DNA of 64,000 bases from Pampus argenteus. Taxonomy: Eukaryota > Chordata > Actinopteri > Scombriformes > Stromateidae. Positions 1-11,724 of the stretch are shown here, piece after piece. The notes under the pieces were generated by a model that was not told where the DNA came from, searched no databases, and worked only from the letters and a program-made list of their open reading frames with translations. The stretch is taken from contig CM072880.1 in the NCBI GenBank assembly GCA_036937835.1, positions 10,918,501 to 10,982,500 of the forward strand, written 5' to 3'. Position 1 is the stretch's first letter. Each line of letters begins with the position of its first letter. Both the position numbers and the translations under genes were made by a program.

Positions 1-940
1 GGATGTAAAACAGAGGTTCCTGACTAAACAAAGCTAAAGGCGTCATCTTGGATGGATGAATTGCCTCCGGGTCCTGCCAGAAATATTATTTGATTTTACC
101 CCAGTCGTTCCAGCCAAAAAATTACATTGGAGATCTGAATGAACGAGAGCTTGCTGGCCTCATGCAGCCTGCAAGCTGTGATTCTGTCTCATAGGTCGTG
201 GATCACCTTCACTTTGTACCAGTGTTATCACAATCAGACGGATTCACACACACACACGCAGGAAATTTAATTGGCTACAACCATAAAACTCGTTCAAGGT
301 CCTTTTCCCGGTTGTTCCTCTGAAAGACTATTTTTTTGAGATTATACCTTAAAAATTGTAACCCGCCCTCCATTGTAGTCCCATCTATGAAGTGGGCTGA
401 GGGAACACACACAATGCATTTCAATGACAAAACCTCAGCTCTCATTTCATTGCCACCATAAGAACTTAATAGTGTTCAGTACTGGTAAAAGCTAAACACA
501 CTTTATCAAATGTGGTTTCATTGATGAAAACACAGATCTACACTGCGGCCTCACAGGGCCTACAGATTTCTAGAAAGAAACCAGAGAGAGCTGAACTGCA
601 GAACAAAACTGTCCTCTAGTGGCCCACTTTAGATAGCACATGTTATAATAATGAAGCTTCTTAAAAATGTTGACAACATTTGAATATTCAAATATATTAA
701 AGGATATAAATCTAGATGTGAAAAAATACTACAAGTGGCCAATAGATGTAGTGGAGTACAAAGTAGCCTAACATGGAAATACTCAGTTAAAGTACAAATA
801 CCTCAAATTTGCACTTAAGCACAGTACTAGAGTAAATGTATTTAGTTAGATTCCACCACTGCATATTAAAATATTGTTTTTAATTGTTATTTATGTTAAT
901 GTCTGTGTGTGTCTGTTCTTTCTCAAATGATACACATCAC
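1..940. other. Left flank, no gene seen
   Basis: No exon with convincing splice sites or recognisable protein was found. The stretch contains an interspersed repeat near 733-862 and a CTCF-like motif at 609-622, both listed separately. It lies beyond the probable 3' end of tlcd4. Confidence 0.5.
733..862. repeat. Interspersed repeat, AGTAC/AAGTAC-rich fish family
   Basis: The sequence runs from gtagtggagtacaaagtag to ttccaccactg, with internal repeats of the type AAGTAcAAgTACcTc and AGTAcTaGAGTAAATGTA. I recognise this from memory as a short non-coding repeat found many times in spiny-rayed fish genomes; its class is not settled here. A diverged relative appears near 42,470-42,545. Confidence 0.55.
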
Positions 941-3439
941 ATCAGTTAATTTGGTATTTATTGTAAAGAACAAATGAAAATGCAAATGACAAATATTTTC
1001 TCTTGTCCAATACATTCATAGAATGTCATTAAACGCTCCGCCCCACTCACGCCTCCCCCCCCCATCCGTACAACACTCAGAACAAATAAACACCAATACC
1101 AGTTTGACTGATGGCAGCAACATGCACTCAGGTACCTGCTTTGTTTTTTTTTTTATGTCCACTTTTCTTGCATCAAGAAATTAAAAGACAATGGTACACA
1201 TATAATGCAAGGTTTGTATAGGATTCATGTTATTTGCACTGCCCAAATTATTATTATAAACTGTGCTGATTAGTATTCAAGTATTCCCTTTACTGGTTAT
1301 TCCTGTACTGGATATTACACTAAATATCTGCTCTGTGATGTTCTCATCACATCATTTTTCATCATCATCCGTGGATTACATTATGTGGCACAGTACAAGA
1401 ATAACGTTTAAGTAAACATTATGTACATGTACTACTACAAAAAAAAAAAAAAAAAAAAAGAAAACAAAGAACAAATGTTTTCTTGCAAATGTATATGCTA
1501 TTTTCTTTATAGTGCAATCCCCATGCAATACCACATGCAGTTATAGAGGGTGCATGAAGAAGACCATATTGACCATGCATGAACTTACTTACAGAGCCAC
1601 CCCTGATTTTTATCAGACGTGTCCTGCTGTTCTGAAACTCCTCGGAGGAGTTTTTCATTTAAATCCACTTAAATATTGACAGATACCCTGACTATTTTTA
1701 TTTGAAGGTGTGAGATAGTGACCTCCACTCATAGGAAGGTGTCAAGCATATTCTGTTCAAAACACACACTGCCTGTTGTTGTACCACGCCGAACTAAACT
1801 GAGCCTCATCATACTGTGACTGGCCACAGCATGCAGAGACGGTCACGATGTGAACAGAATTGATCTGAACCATTGAATTGACTCTTGTATGGAAATGCCC
1901 ATGGACAAACAAACAAACAAACAAAAAAAGAAACAGCATCATACCATGACAACACCACATGTCTTCACCATGGAGTAGTAATGGCTTCAACACTGGCACA
2001 AGTACATACATCTCTGAATTTCTAAAACCAAAACGCTTAAAAAACAATGAATCTTGACAACCCCGTTTTTGTTTTACACTTGAAAAATGGTCTGATACAA
2101 AAGGCCAAACAATCACATTAGACAGGCATCAGACATTGGGAAAACACACAAGTAAATCCAGTGAAAAACAACATGTTTTTCAGCACTGCGAGGAGTCGAT
2201 GCATGTAACACAATATTCACTGTGCAATCATAAGTTGTTTGAAAAAGGCAACAAAATCAAGGCGTACTTAAAAAAACCAAACAAAAAAAAAACAAAAAAA
2301 AACGAGCCATCCCTGTTTCTGTTTCACATAACATTTGACAGAAGCTTTTGATCTACAGCTTATATAAACATACATTTACAATGGCAATTTAAGTGCATGT
2401 TACTTCATAATCATAGACGCATTGTGACTTAATTTGAACAAAGGTTACTTGGTTATTGAAACATTTGAACAGAATAGATAGAGGTTTCCACTCATGTAAA
2501 AAAAACAAACAAAAAAAAACAAACCCTGTGGTTCTTGTATCCATCCAATGAATAAATATTACCATCTGAAACACTGCTCTGCGTTGTCTTACATAAAACA
2601 AAAAAAAAGACAGGACAAAAAAATAAAATAAAATAAAAAAATCCTGTTCCTTTTTCAAATAAAAATGTGCTGAATTGAATTTCCTTCATGGAAACACAAC
2701 CAGCTTCATGCAACCATTGACAAATATTGCTCGGGGGGGTAAAATTAACAGTTTGTGGCTAAAAGATATCATGAATTGAGTGTGTGAATATCATATAAAC
2801 TTCAGGTCAACATGATGATGGATACAAAAAAAAAAAAAAGTGTGTCTGAATTAATTTCCCACCAAACTTCTTATCATATCAAGTTAGTCAGTTGGTCTGT
2901 ATATCATTTTATCATCTTAAAGTTTGTCTATGACACCGATTCCATATCAACACTCACACAGGGTCAATAACATATCATTGTTCACGAGGTGTGATTTGTT
3001 TTCTGTCATATCAGCTTCAAATCCGCCTCAGTATCATTGTTCTTGCATTGGTCAATGTCATTGTACAAACATTCAGTTTCCCTTTTTGGCATTTTCGGAG
3101 GTACATTAGTTTGCTTCTCGTTACATTTTTTAAAAATGTCTGTGCCTTAAAACAAAAAAAAGAAACATTTGACTTTCGACTCCAGAAAGACAAAAGAAAT
3201 AGACTACATACAGTGCATTGATAACTGTTCACCCCTACATTATTTATGTTAACCATTCAAATGCCAATGCTTACATCATTCCAATAAACTTCTCAAAGGC
3301 TGGTTTTGTAAATGAACCTCACAAGTGAATGACAGTGGATGAGTGATGACCTCATTATTCATACTTCTCTGCGATTGGACTTGATGCAATTCGATTGTGT
3401 CCTTGGAGAATTTATATTTACCAATGAATTACTGAAGAT

Positions 3440-3492
<53 letters not shown>

Positions 3493-4072
3493 GAAGAAAA
3501 GGTTTGACCCTTCTTTTCTTAACAGGCATCAAACAAGGATTTTATGGCACTGAATGTTTTCAAGGTGTTCTCAATTCTTTGCTCTATCACCAACATGGAC
3601 TAACATTATGGACGTTTCGATTCTGGGACTCAGGCAGCAGTAATCATACAAAAAGAAATATTTTAAAGTCTTCTGTTGAGCTGTAAGTAAAGAACAGTAA
3701 ACTTTTTGACAATTTCTGTTTGGGCTAAAAGTCCGCTGTCTCAGGACGGCCTCTGTTGTGTCGTGGTAAATTGTTCAAGACAAAAAATAATTGGCCATGC
3801 ACACGGAGTATTGCTAAGAGGTCATTTCATGGCTTAGAGATGGCCTGTTAAATGGTCCATCAGCTCACACATCTCAGTGACTGTGCCCCCCTCCCAAAAA
3901 AAATCTCAATTTACCTCATTACATTCGGTCCTGTAATGTCACAAGTCCCAGGTGGGCTGCTAGTGAAGCAGCCTGACGGGTAAGGATCCAAGTTTCTGCT
4001 CACCACCGCACTGAGAGTGACGTCATTTTGTCTCTGTTGCAGTGTTTCCTCACTACTGACGCCTCAATTCCC
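940..4072 (-). other. Probable 3' UTR of tlcd4
   Basis: The tlcd4 stop codon is at 4,073-4,075 and the AT-rich stretch beyond it has no supported exon. AATAAA on the minus strand (tttatt on plus) occurs at 1,697-1,702 and 957-962, so the transcript may end near 1.68 kb or 0.94 kb. The interval contains A/T homopolymers (about 1,438-1,459 and 2,826-2,839) and a GA microsatellite. The UTR limits are inferred; transcript reads would settle them. Confidence 0.4.
3444..3495. repeat. (AG)n microsatellite
   Basis: An uninterrupted AG run to about 3,484 is followed by an imperfect tail. The apparent plus-strand RE-repeat peptide here is only a translation of the repeat. Confidence 0.9.
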
Positions 4073-5328
4073 TTAATCCGATTTCCCATTCTCCTGAGGT
4101 GTGCCGGCTTTACTCCGGCGTGCTGAGCGCAGCACCTTGTAGCAGCCGCGGGCAATCTTATGCATCCACATAACGTTCATGATGTCCAAGCAGATACTGG
4201 AGCAGATCCAGGCTGAACGGCCACCCCAGGGCACCAGGTAGAAGGCCTCTGTGCCATAGACCGCGTACATACGACTGTAGTAGACCGGCATGACGGCAAT
4301 GCGAACCATGAAAAAGACTACAGCCATGGCGACACCGTTTGCCATGTTGGGCCGGGAGGACCTGGGATAACCTAGTACCTCAAAGAACCAGCTGAAACAC
4401 AACACATAGTTAAGGAAACAGTGTCTATCAGCAAGAATATGTAACTATGAAAATGTGTGTTTGAGAAAATTATGATTGAGACAAAAAGAGGACTGCCTAA
4501 AGCATGTTCAGTAGGACTTCAGCTACGTATATGCAGGTAAGTGTTTTAAAAAGGATTTGGAAAAACAGCTGAACACAAAGAGAACACCAGTGGATTACAT
4601 ATAATAAAAAATCATGAATAAATGAATCATTAATGAATTAACAATGAATAAAACCTGACATAAATGTTGTAAACCAATTGTAAATGTAGGATTGTAGATA
4701 CGTTAGTATGCAGGTACGTACCGCTGGTTCACACACGGAGTAGAAAACTCAGCAAGCAGACGGAAGTTAGCAAAATAAGGCAACATTCCTTGGCCCTGGA
4801 AGAATGAGGTAAGAACAGGAAGACAACGAAACGTGAAAGGGACACAAACGAGACACCGATTCATTTGGATCAGCAGGCATTATGCTGACGTACTGCCTGC
4901 TCCTCATAGTAACATGAACCCCATCTCATATCAAAACCACAGAAGAAGAACAGTTGGTCAACGTGTTGGTCAAGGTTTGAACGAGTGACTCCGACTAAAG
5001 AATGTCTATAATTCCAACTATGGGATATTTCAGATTGTATCATGCAGTTAATAAATACATATGAAGTATAGAGAACTCAGGTCTAAAATTAGGTGAAGCG
5101 CTCACCAAATATAACCCCCCATTTAGTAGATCTAACAAAAGAGTCTTCTCCTTCAGGGCACAAAATTATTCCTTCACGTTTTCAGGCCAGAATTAGACTG
5201 TACTCTCTAATTTAACTTCCTAATGATTAATTCTGCTCATTTATTGTGAGCAGGAACTCATTTTACAGTGTGAAAGAAAACTCATCCGACACTATGATTA
5301 TCTCTTATGTTTGTCAAAGAGAAAAGTC

Positions 5329-5361
<33 letters not shown>

Positions 5362-5396
5362 GATTTGTTCTGATGATGGCAGACACAAAGTCGCAA

Positions 5397-5433
<37 letters not shown>

Positions 5434-8400
5434 AACCCGAATATCAGATTATTTTGTATGTAATTAAGACATTTTTGCCTGATGTGTGTCTAAATATTAC
5501 AACAATCAAAATATTCCTAATCCATCCTAAAAAATAAAATAAAATAAAACGCCCCAAATGAAGCATTTTTGCATTTACTAAAGAAATAACCACTGACTAA
5601 AATGTCCTCACAACACACTATATGCCAACATTTGCTAGCTATGTTGTTTCACCCACACAGCAGGAAAAAAAATCATTAAGACCACGTTGCAGGACAGTTC
5701 TGAATTTCAACTTATTAACATTCAACATTGAAAAAGGTATTGAGCATTGAACATTAACACAGCACAGGCTTTTACAACCGTACATACATTCAGCCAGCCA
5801 CTAGTTGAGGGAGCAATAAAAAGCCATGCAGAGTAAAAAAAAAAAAACAACAACAATATGTTTAACTTCCAAACATGTCATTGTTTAGAAGAACAGAGTT
5901 CCACATTTTCTATGAGATCATCTTCACCGCAAACACTTACATGGTAATTATTCTTTTGAACAATCACACAAGTTTCGAATAGAATTGAAGATGATCTTAA
6001 AACCATGATGCTTTCAGGGGCACCCAGTTTTAAACACCGCTGTTGATCTGGCCTACCTAGTTAAATCAGCCTGAACATTATTGAGAAATCAAGCACACAC
6101 AAGTTATAATTATTATGATGTTAAAGTTGTGCCATTAGTCAAATGAATGTGCGTTTTGACCTTCAAAAAGGTGAATCAGTGAAACTAAGTGCTGTAATTT
6201 GTATCCAAGTCGTTTTGACTTTTTGACATTTTTTTTGCGTTTAACCCCCTATAATAACACATTCAGCAGTCAAACTCAAAGTCACGGCATAAATCACAAT
6301 ATTTAATTTCACTGAAACACATTGAAAGAAGATATAATTTGAGGTTATTCGACCAGCTGCCTGACGTTCGTAGCATGTAAAAGGAGACTTACCGTCAGCA
6401 CAGAAACGCATTAAAATATACTTACTATGTGACACAAACAGGGTACATTTGCGTTTCAGTTTATGTACCATATGATGTGAACCTTCCACCTAGCATGAGG
6501 ATGCTAGTACCTCTAGGAACTGGTAAATCCATACTGTGACTGGGCATCATATCTGCTCAGTGCAACAAAACAGCAATAACAGCAGACAAGACAGGAATAA
6601 AAGAAGTCCCCAATCTAGATCAAGACCTGCTCCCGGTTTCTAAATGAAACACAAGCCTTTTGGTAGTTTTTGCATGAACGGGGGATGGCACAACCCGACT
6701 TGATGTTGGTAGTTTTTGCATGTGGGGTTTGAAAAAGGGGCTATTTTTATGTTAAAGTCAGCAGAAGACACAGAGACAGACAGACAGATATATATTAGAA
6801 GAAAATCAAAAAAAAAAAAAAAAAAGACGTCACCACGATTGGAAGCAATAAGAAGCAACAATTCAACACAAACACTGAGAAGAAAGCATGCATCTAACAT
6901 GTACACAGCAGTTAAAATCTGTTTGATTAAAGCTATACTTGACTGTTAAAACAGACACAAAAGACAGATAACAATACAACAACAAAAAAAAATCATAAAT
7001 TGACTGTTCTCTGTTCTCACCAAGACATTAGTGACGGAATAATTAATAATCGAAACATATCGATATGCTCGTGAAATTGAGCTGATTTCGTCTTATCTTT
7101 CAACTCGTGTTTTTTATTTTTTTTAAAGAAGTCCCTACTCCAGTGTCTTAATTTGGCTGTCAGGATTTAACATTCATGTTGAGCAGGTAGAATTTAACGT
7201 GTATTTGTGTACATAATAAACGTCCACATAAACACACTCAACACATTGACTAATAAAACTTAAAAACAAATTTGACTGGGTAACAAAACTAAATAAAATG
7301 AAAAAAAAAAGACATCAAGGGTGAGCCAATTGTATTGTGTGTTTTCTTTTATATATACGGCAAATATAATATGACTACGGTTACATGTCTCTCAATGTGT
7401 TTTTTTTTTGTTTTTGTTTTTTTCTACCACAGTTGACTAATGCAGAACATTCATTCTGTTATTATTCCACATGAATTTCAGATGTGGTCCAAGAAAACAG
7501 TCATGAGTGTCCAGTAACAGTATGGCCTACATCATCTCATTTAAATAAACGTTTTTTAGATACAGGTCATTGCTCTGCTTCCCCAGTCAGTCACTTATCA
7601 TTCAGAATAAATCATTTTATTCCAACTATGTGACACTGTTTTAATCTTGGTATTATTATTTAAACGTTTAAAAGTGAGTCAAAGTAATATTGCTTATTGA
7701 CGAAGCAATGAAGACGGATAAGCAAATGGATGCAAAGATGATGTGTGTCACAGCAAAGAAAAAAAACAAAAACAAAAAAACAAACCTGTAAATCCAGCCA
7801 ATGACTGGAAGGGAGTCCATAGTGCTAAGATTTTATAATCATTTGCCAATGGCAACGTTAAACCAAAAGCATAGCACTAAGCAGCGTAAAGCAGTTTTTT
7901 TCTTTTTTATTTATTTTACCCAAGAAAAGTTTATTAAGTACGAGGACTCAACGGCAGAGCAACGCACACTGTGTGTTCTTCTGCATTTTTCTGTATAGAA
8001 AAGACACAACATTGATTGTTGAGGGGAAAAAAAAGGTATTATGTGTAAGTTTGTGAAATGGGAAGGAAAGTACAGCTGACAGAATACATACATCATGGCA
8101 GTAGAAACAAGGCTGTGGCTATCTGGAGATGCACTTTATGATCTTGGTGTCGTGTGAATGACGAGGAGGCAGGACTAGGCTATGGCATAAAAAACACACA
8201 GGCGAAAGGTACTGTAGATAAGCAGGTAAGTAATATAGAAACGTTAAATGCTGGTTGGTTGACATGCACAGTAACAAGAAAGGAACCCTGCCTCTCTCTC
8301 TGGAGCGCTTCAGACCTGTCAGCATGCACACAGTGGTTACAGTTCAGCATTCAGCTGTGCGTTAAGCCCAGAAACGTTCAGCTTATGTCAGATTCACACA

Positions 8401-11400
8401 ACATTAAAGGAAGTCAGTAAAACAAAACAGAAAGCACAGAAATTGTAAGGGCAAGGTGGGGGGGAGGAGGGGGGGGGGCGGGGTCATCAGCCAGTACCAT
8501 TGTTGAGCATTCCATGCAAAAAATACCATAGTCATTCATTTCCATAATAATTATGCGACAGATCCTGGCGACCTAGAGGGTTTCAGATTGAACTAAGAAT
8601 GAACAGCACTGCCCTGAGACGCTGGGCACATCTCACCTATCTCCATCTATGTCTATGAAATTATTATCAAGCTCATGTTAGAACCAATGCTTGCCTTTTA
8701 CAGTGATGATACAGAATGACTCCAATACCGACAACTTTTAAGAGTCTAACTCCAGCAGTTACTAAACCTGTGAGTGAAATGTAAAAAACCCTCTCGTGCA
8801 TCATTATCAGTGTTGTTCTTTCAGTAATTTTCAGGCAAGAGAAGAAAATACAAGCACAGAATACGCTACAATAATTACACACACGCAGTGCAAGCAAACG
8901 ATTGTACTAGAGTACCGGTCAAACGTTTGGACACACTTTTTGACTGCTACTGTATCTTTAATAGACAAACAGCTGTACGCCTATGTCTCACCAACTAGCG
9001 AGAATGCATTACTATTCTATTTTGACTTCCACTGAAAGAGAGGAAGCCAAAAAAAAGGTGGATTTTAAACATCAATATTTAAACATGTGTTTGCAAGTAT
9101 ACTGACTCTGCTGATCTTTCCTTGTGCATATTTGACTAACCTATATGAGCTGCACGGCTATGTGGGGGCCAGTGGCCAGCTTGACAGGACACGGCTGTTC
9201 ATCCTTGGTTGTATCCTTCCCATCTTGCCTGCACGTTCTGCTATTGGACAATAGGGCACTCACCAGTACATAGTAGTAAGCATACAACGCTGCCAGATGG
9301 TGAACTACAAAAAACTTGTCGCCTATCGCCTTCCAGTAGTAAAATATTAGCAGCAGATCTGGAAAACAGGGGTACAGGTGGAAAGAGAAAGAGAGAGAGA
9401 GTGATTTGTACATTGAAATATTTAAAAAGAAGTCATTTAAAATCATTTATTTTTAAAAAAAATGTGTCTGTGTCTCAGTTTCACAACATGTATGTTTTTC
9501 TTACCAGATATGAGGTAGCCTGTTGTGATGGCAACGTTAGTCTTTACCAGTGTAGGATCTCCCCTATTAGAGAAGCAGATTGCATTTAAATGGGTTTGTG
9601 TTAAATACATTTTAAAGCAACCCTACAAAATAAGATCTTTGTATACAGTGCTAGGTTACTACAGTGGGTAGTCAACTAATTAGCTGGACATGATAATGTT
9701 TATTCTAATGTTTTACATTATGACAGGCAAACTGTTGACTTTGCTTTTGTGTTTTTGCCTTTGGAGAGACAAAACAAACACAAGTCTGCAAACTCGTGTG
9801 TGTGTGTGTATATCGAGTATCCCTCTTAGTAGAAACTCATAAACACAATTGCTAAACTTTGATTGGACAATCGCTGTGGAGTGGAGTGGAATACAGATGA
9901 CAAACTAACTGTAAAAAATTAACCAATAGTACGGAGAGAGTAAAGGTGAAAAGTAGAGCAAAGAAAATGTGATTCATAGCCAAACTCTCACCAGACTGGG
10001 TCTTCATTGACGGCGTCATCAAAGAATAAAATGTATAGACAGAAGATTCCCACCAACAGTGCATGAAACGTTGACACTGTCCTGAAATAAAAAAAAAAAC
10101 AAAACACACACAGAAATGATGATCTACTAATGCCGACATCTGATATTTTCTGTTCAATAAGCAAGACAGAAAGGAACAGGGCATATTTAGCTTTATTCAT
10201 GAAAAGTACTCCGGAGCTTCTCTGTGGGTTTGAAGCTCGGATTTTTTTTAGTACTCGCAGTGAATCAGCTGATTGCCTGTCAGGGCTGCACACAGATTCA
10301 GACCAATTAGACTAAGAGATTAAACACTGCTGAAGGATCAGGCAGAGCAGCACACAGTCCCAGTCAGTCATTCAAGCAGTGAGATAGCCCCACAATCAGT
10401 CAGTAAGACAGAGTGACAGCAGAGTCATGGGGTCTATACAAGGATCCTTATAGCCTGGATCCATCCCCGCGAATCATTCATTTTCATTTGCTCATAAACC
10501 ATGTGACAATTTCAATTTCAGTGCTCTCATTAGTAATAAACTGAGTGTGAGAGAAAATGGAAATGAGTGATTCATGCACGTTGATTAGGCTGGATCTCTT
10601 CGAACACTCTTCTGTGCAGCTTGAACCATTGTCACGGTGCGTAAAGATCACATTCAGTCGCCGAGCTGTCTCACACAAGACACAAACAAACTCCATATTT
10701 TTAATACCACCCCTTGCCATTGTTGCCATAACTGCAATGTTCCCATAACAAGTCAGCAGATAAAGCAGCAGCATGACAACAGATGACGTTTTTGTTGCTG
10801 TTGATCAATATGAACACAGTGGCTCATTCTGACTGGCAAAATAAATCACATAAAGTAAATGATCTGGCTGTTAAAGGAAGATTACGGTTTATTTTACATT
10901 ATATGTATATGTGGCAACACTGTACATAAAACTACACATGAGGTCCATTAGTGAAAGATGCATAAGTAGTTTATTAGTATAAGTGAACATTACCAAAATG
11001 CCCATTATAATTGTGCACTGCAAAGGTAAAACTGTGTTTGCGCCTCACTATTGTTAATATGGTCATAGTTGAACCAGGAAGAGTCTGTTGCACGCGATAT
11101 GCACGGCAAGATACCCCATTTGTTTTACAGAAAGCAAATACACTAAATAACTACTGCTATAAAACATGATCTGCTAAGCCTGCATGCACTAAAATGTAAG
11201 CACTGAGGTTGGTGAACAAAATGTTAAAATCTGTACAAAAGAAGCAAGACTTAGTATGCCAGTCAGAAATGGCCATGGACAGTTAATAAGTTTCAACCAT
11301 TCTCCAGTAACCTTGGAACAGTGACAAGCAGAACAAACACAAAAAGAAAATACACACAACCTTCGACTAGTGAGTCAGATATGTGTATAAAACAAAACAA

Positions 11401-11709
11401 AAACAGGAATTAGGTGAAAAACAACCCCGTGTGGGGTCAATATCAGCTGAGAGAAGCATCACACTGCTGCACATTGTAAAGATTGAGACTTATCACGATC
11501 ACGTGTGTGTGTGTGTGTGTGTGTGCGTGTGTGTGTGTGTGTGTGTCAGTTCACCTTGAGTTCCATTCCACCTTCTGCTTGTCGCTGAGGCAGAGGAAGC
11601 CTGGGCTGATGCGTATCGACATCCAGGGGCTGACTTTGTGGAAGAGCCACTGGAAGGTGAGGAAACTGGTCACCGAGATGATGAGGATAAGCTGGCTGAA
11701 TGGGTCCAT
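4073..11709 (-). CDS. tlcd4: TLC domain-containing protein 4 (TMEM56)
   Basis: Six coding exons on the minus strand: 11,555-11,709 (start ATG 11,707-11,709), 9,992-10,081, 9,505-9,563, 9,264-9,358, 4,722-4,795 and 4,073-4,391 (stop TAA). The summed CDS is 792 nt, giving 263 aa, the length I recall for human TMEM56/TLCD4, and every junction is GT/AG with matching phase. It is a multi-pass membrane protein of the TRAM-LAG1-CLN8 fold. Visible landmarks are KVEWNSR near residue 46, YLISDL near 98, WKAIGDKFFVVHH near 110, NFRLLAEFSTP, a conserved WFFE at the last junction, and MNVMWM before a basic tail ending in QENGKSD. The family includes ceramide synthases and lipid-composition regulators; a reaction for TLCD4 itself is not established. 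The start is chosen because it aligns with the mammalian N-terminus. The paralogue suffix (a/b) cannot be decided here. Confidence 0.93.
5338..5430. repeat. Paired poly(A) tracts
   Basis: Two plus-strand A runs, about 5,338-5,361 and 5,401-5,430, are separated by about 40 bases. They may be tails of retroposed sequence or simple homopolymer slippage; no body of a retroelement is recognised beside them. Confidence 0.7.
6660..6722. repeat. Short direct repeat, 17 bp, 46-bp period
   Basis: TTGGTAGTTTTTGCATG is present identically at 6,660-6,676 and 6,706-6,722, inside tlcd4 intron 4. It looks like a small local duplication; no function is visible. Confidence 0.8.
8909..8940. repeat. Possible end fragment of a fish DNA transposon
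   Basis: The stretch gagtaccggtcaaacgtttg followed by gacacacttttt resembles, from memory, the repeated end sequence of the form ACCAGTCAAAAGTTTGGACACAC common in fish genomes. Only about 30 bases remain, with no partner end and no coding part, so this is at most a relic. Confidence 0.35.
9359..11554 (-). other. tlcd4 introns 1-3 of the coding part
   Basis: These introns separate the coding exons: 9,359-9,504, 9,564-9,991 and 10,082-11,554. The largest, 1.5 kb, has a (GT)n tract beginning 8 bases inside its 5' splice site and otherwise nothing recognisable. Confidence 0.75.
11503..11546. repeat. (GT)n microsatellite beside a tlcd4 5' splice site
   Basis: On the minus-strand transcript this reads as a CA repeat starting about 8 nt after the donor of the first coding exon (exon end 11,555). 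Intronic CA repeats close to donors can bind hnRNP L and change splicing; here that is only a possibility. Confidence 0.9.
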
Positions 11710-11724
11710 GGCCACCCAACCCCA

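Larger units (their letters stand above)
4796..9263 (-). other. tlcd4 intron 4 (between coding exons 4 and 5)
   Basis: A 4.5 kb intron without supported exons. It holds two A homopolymers (about 5,338-5,361 and 5,401-5,430), a 17-bp direct repeat (6,660-6,676 and 6,706-6,722), a G-rich tract at 8,456-8,483 and a possible transposon-end fragment at 8,909-8,940. Confidence 0.7.
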
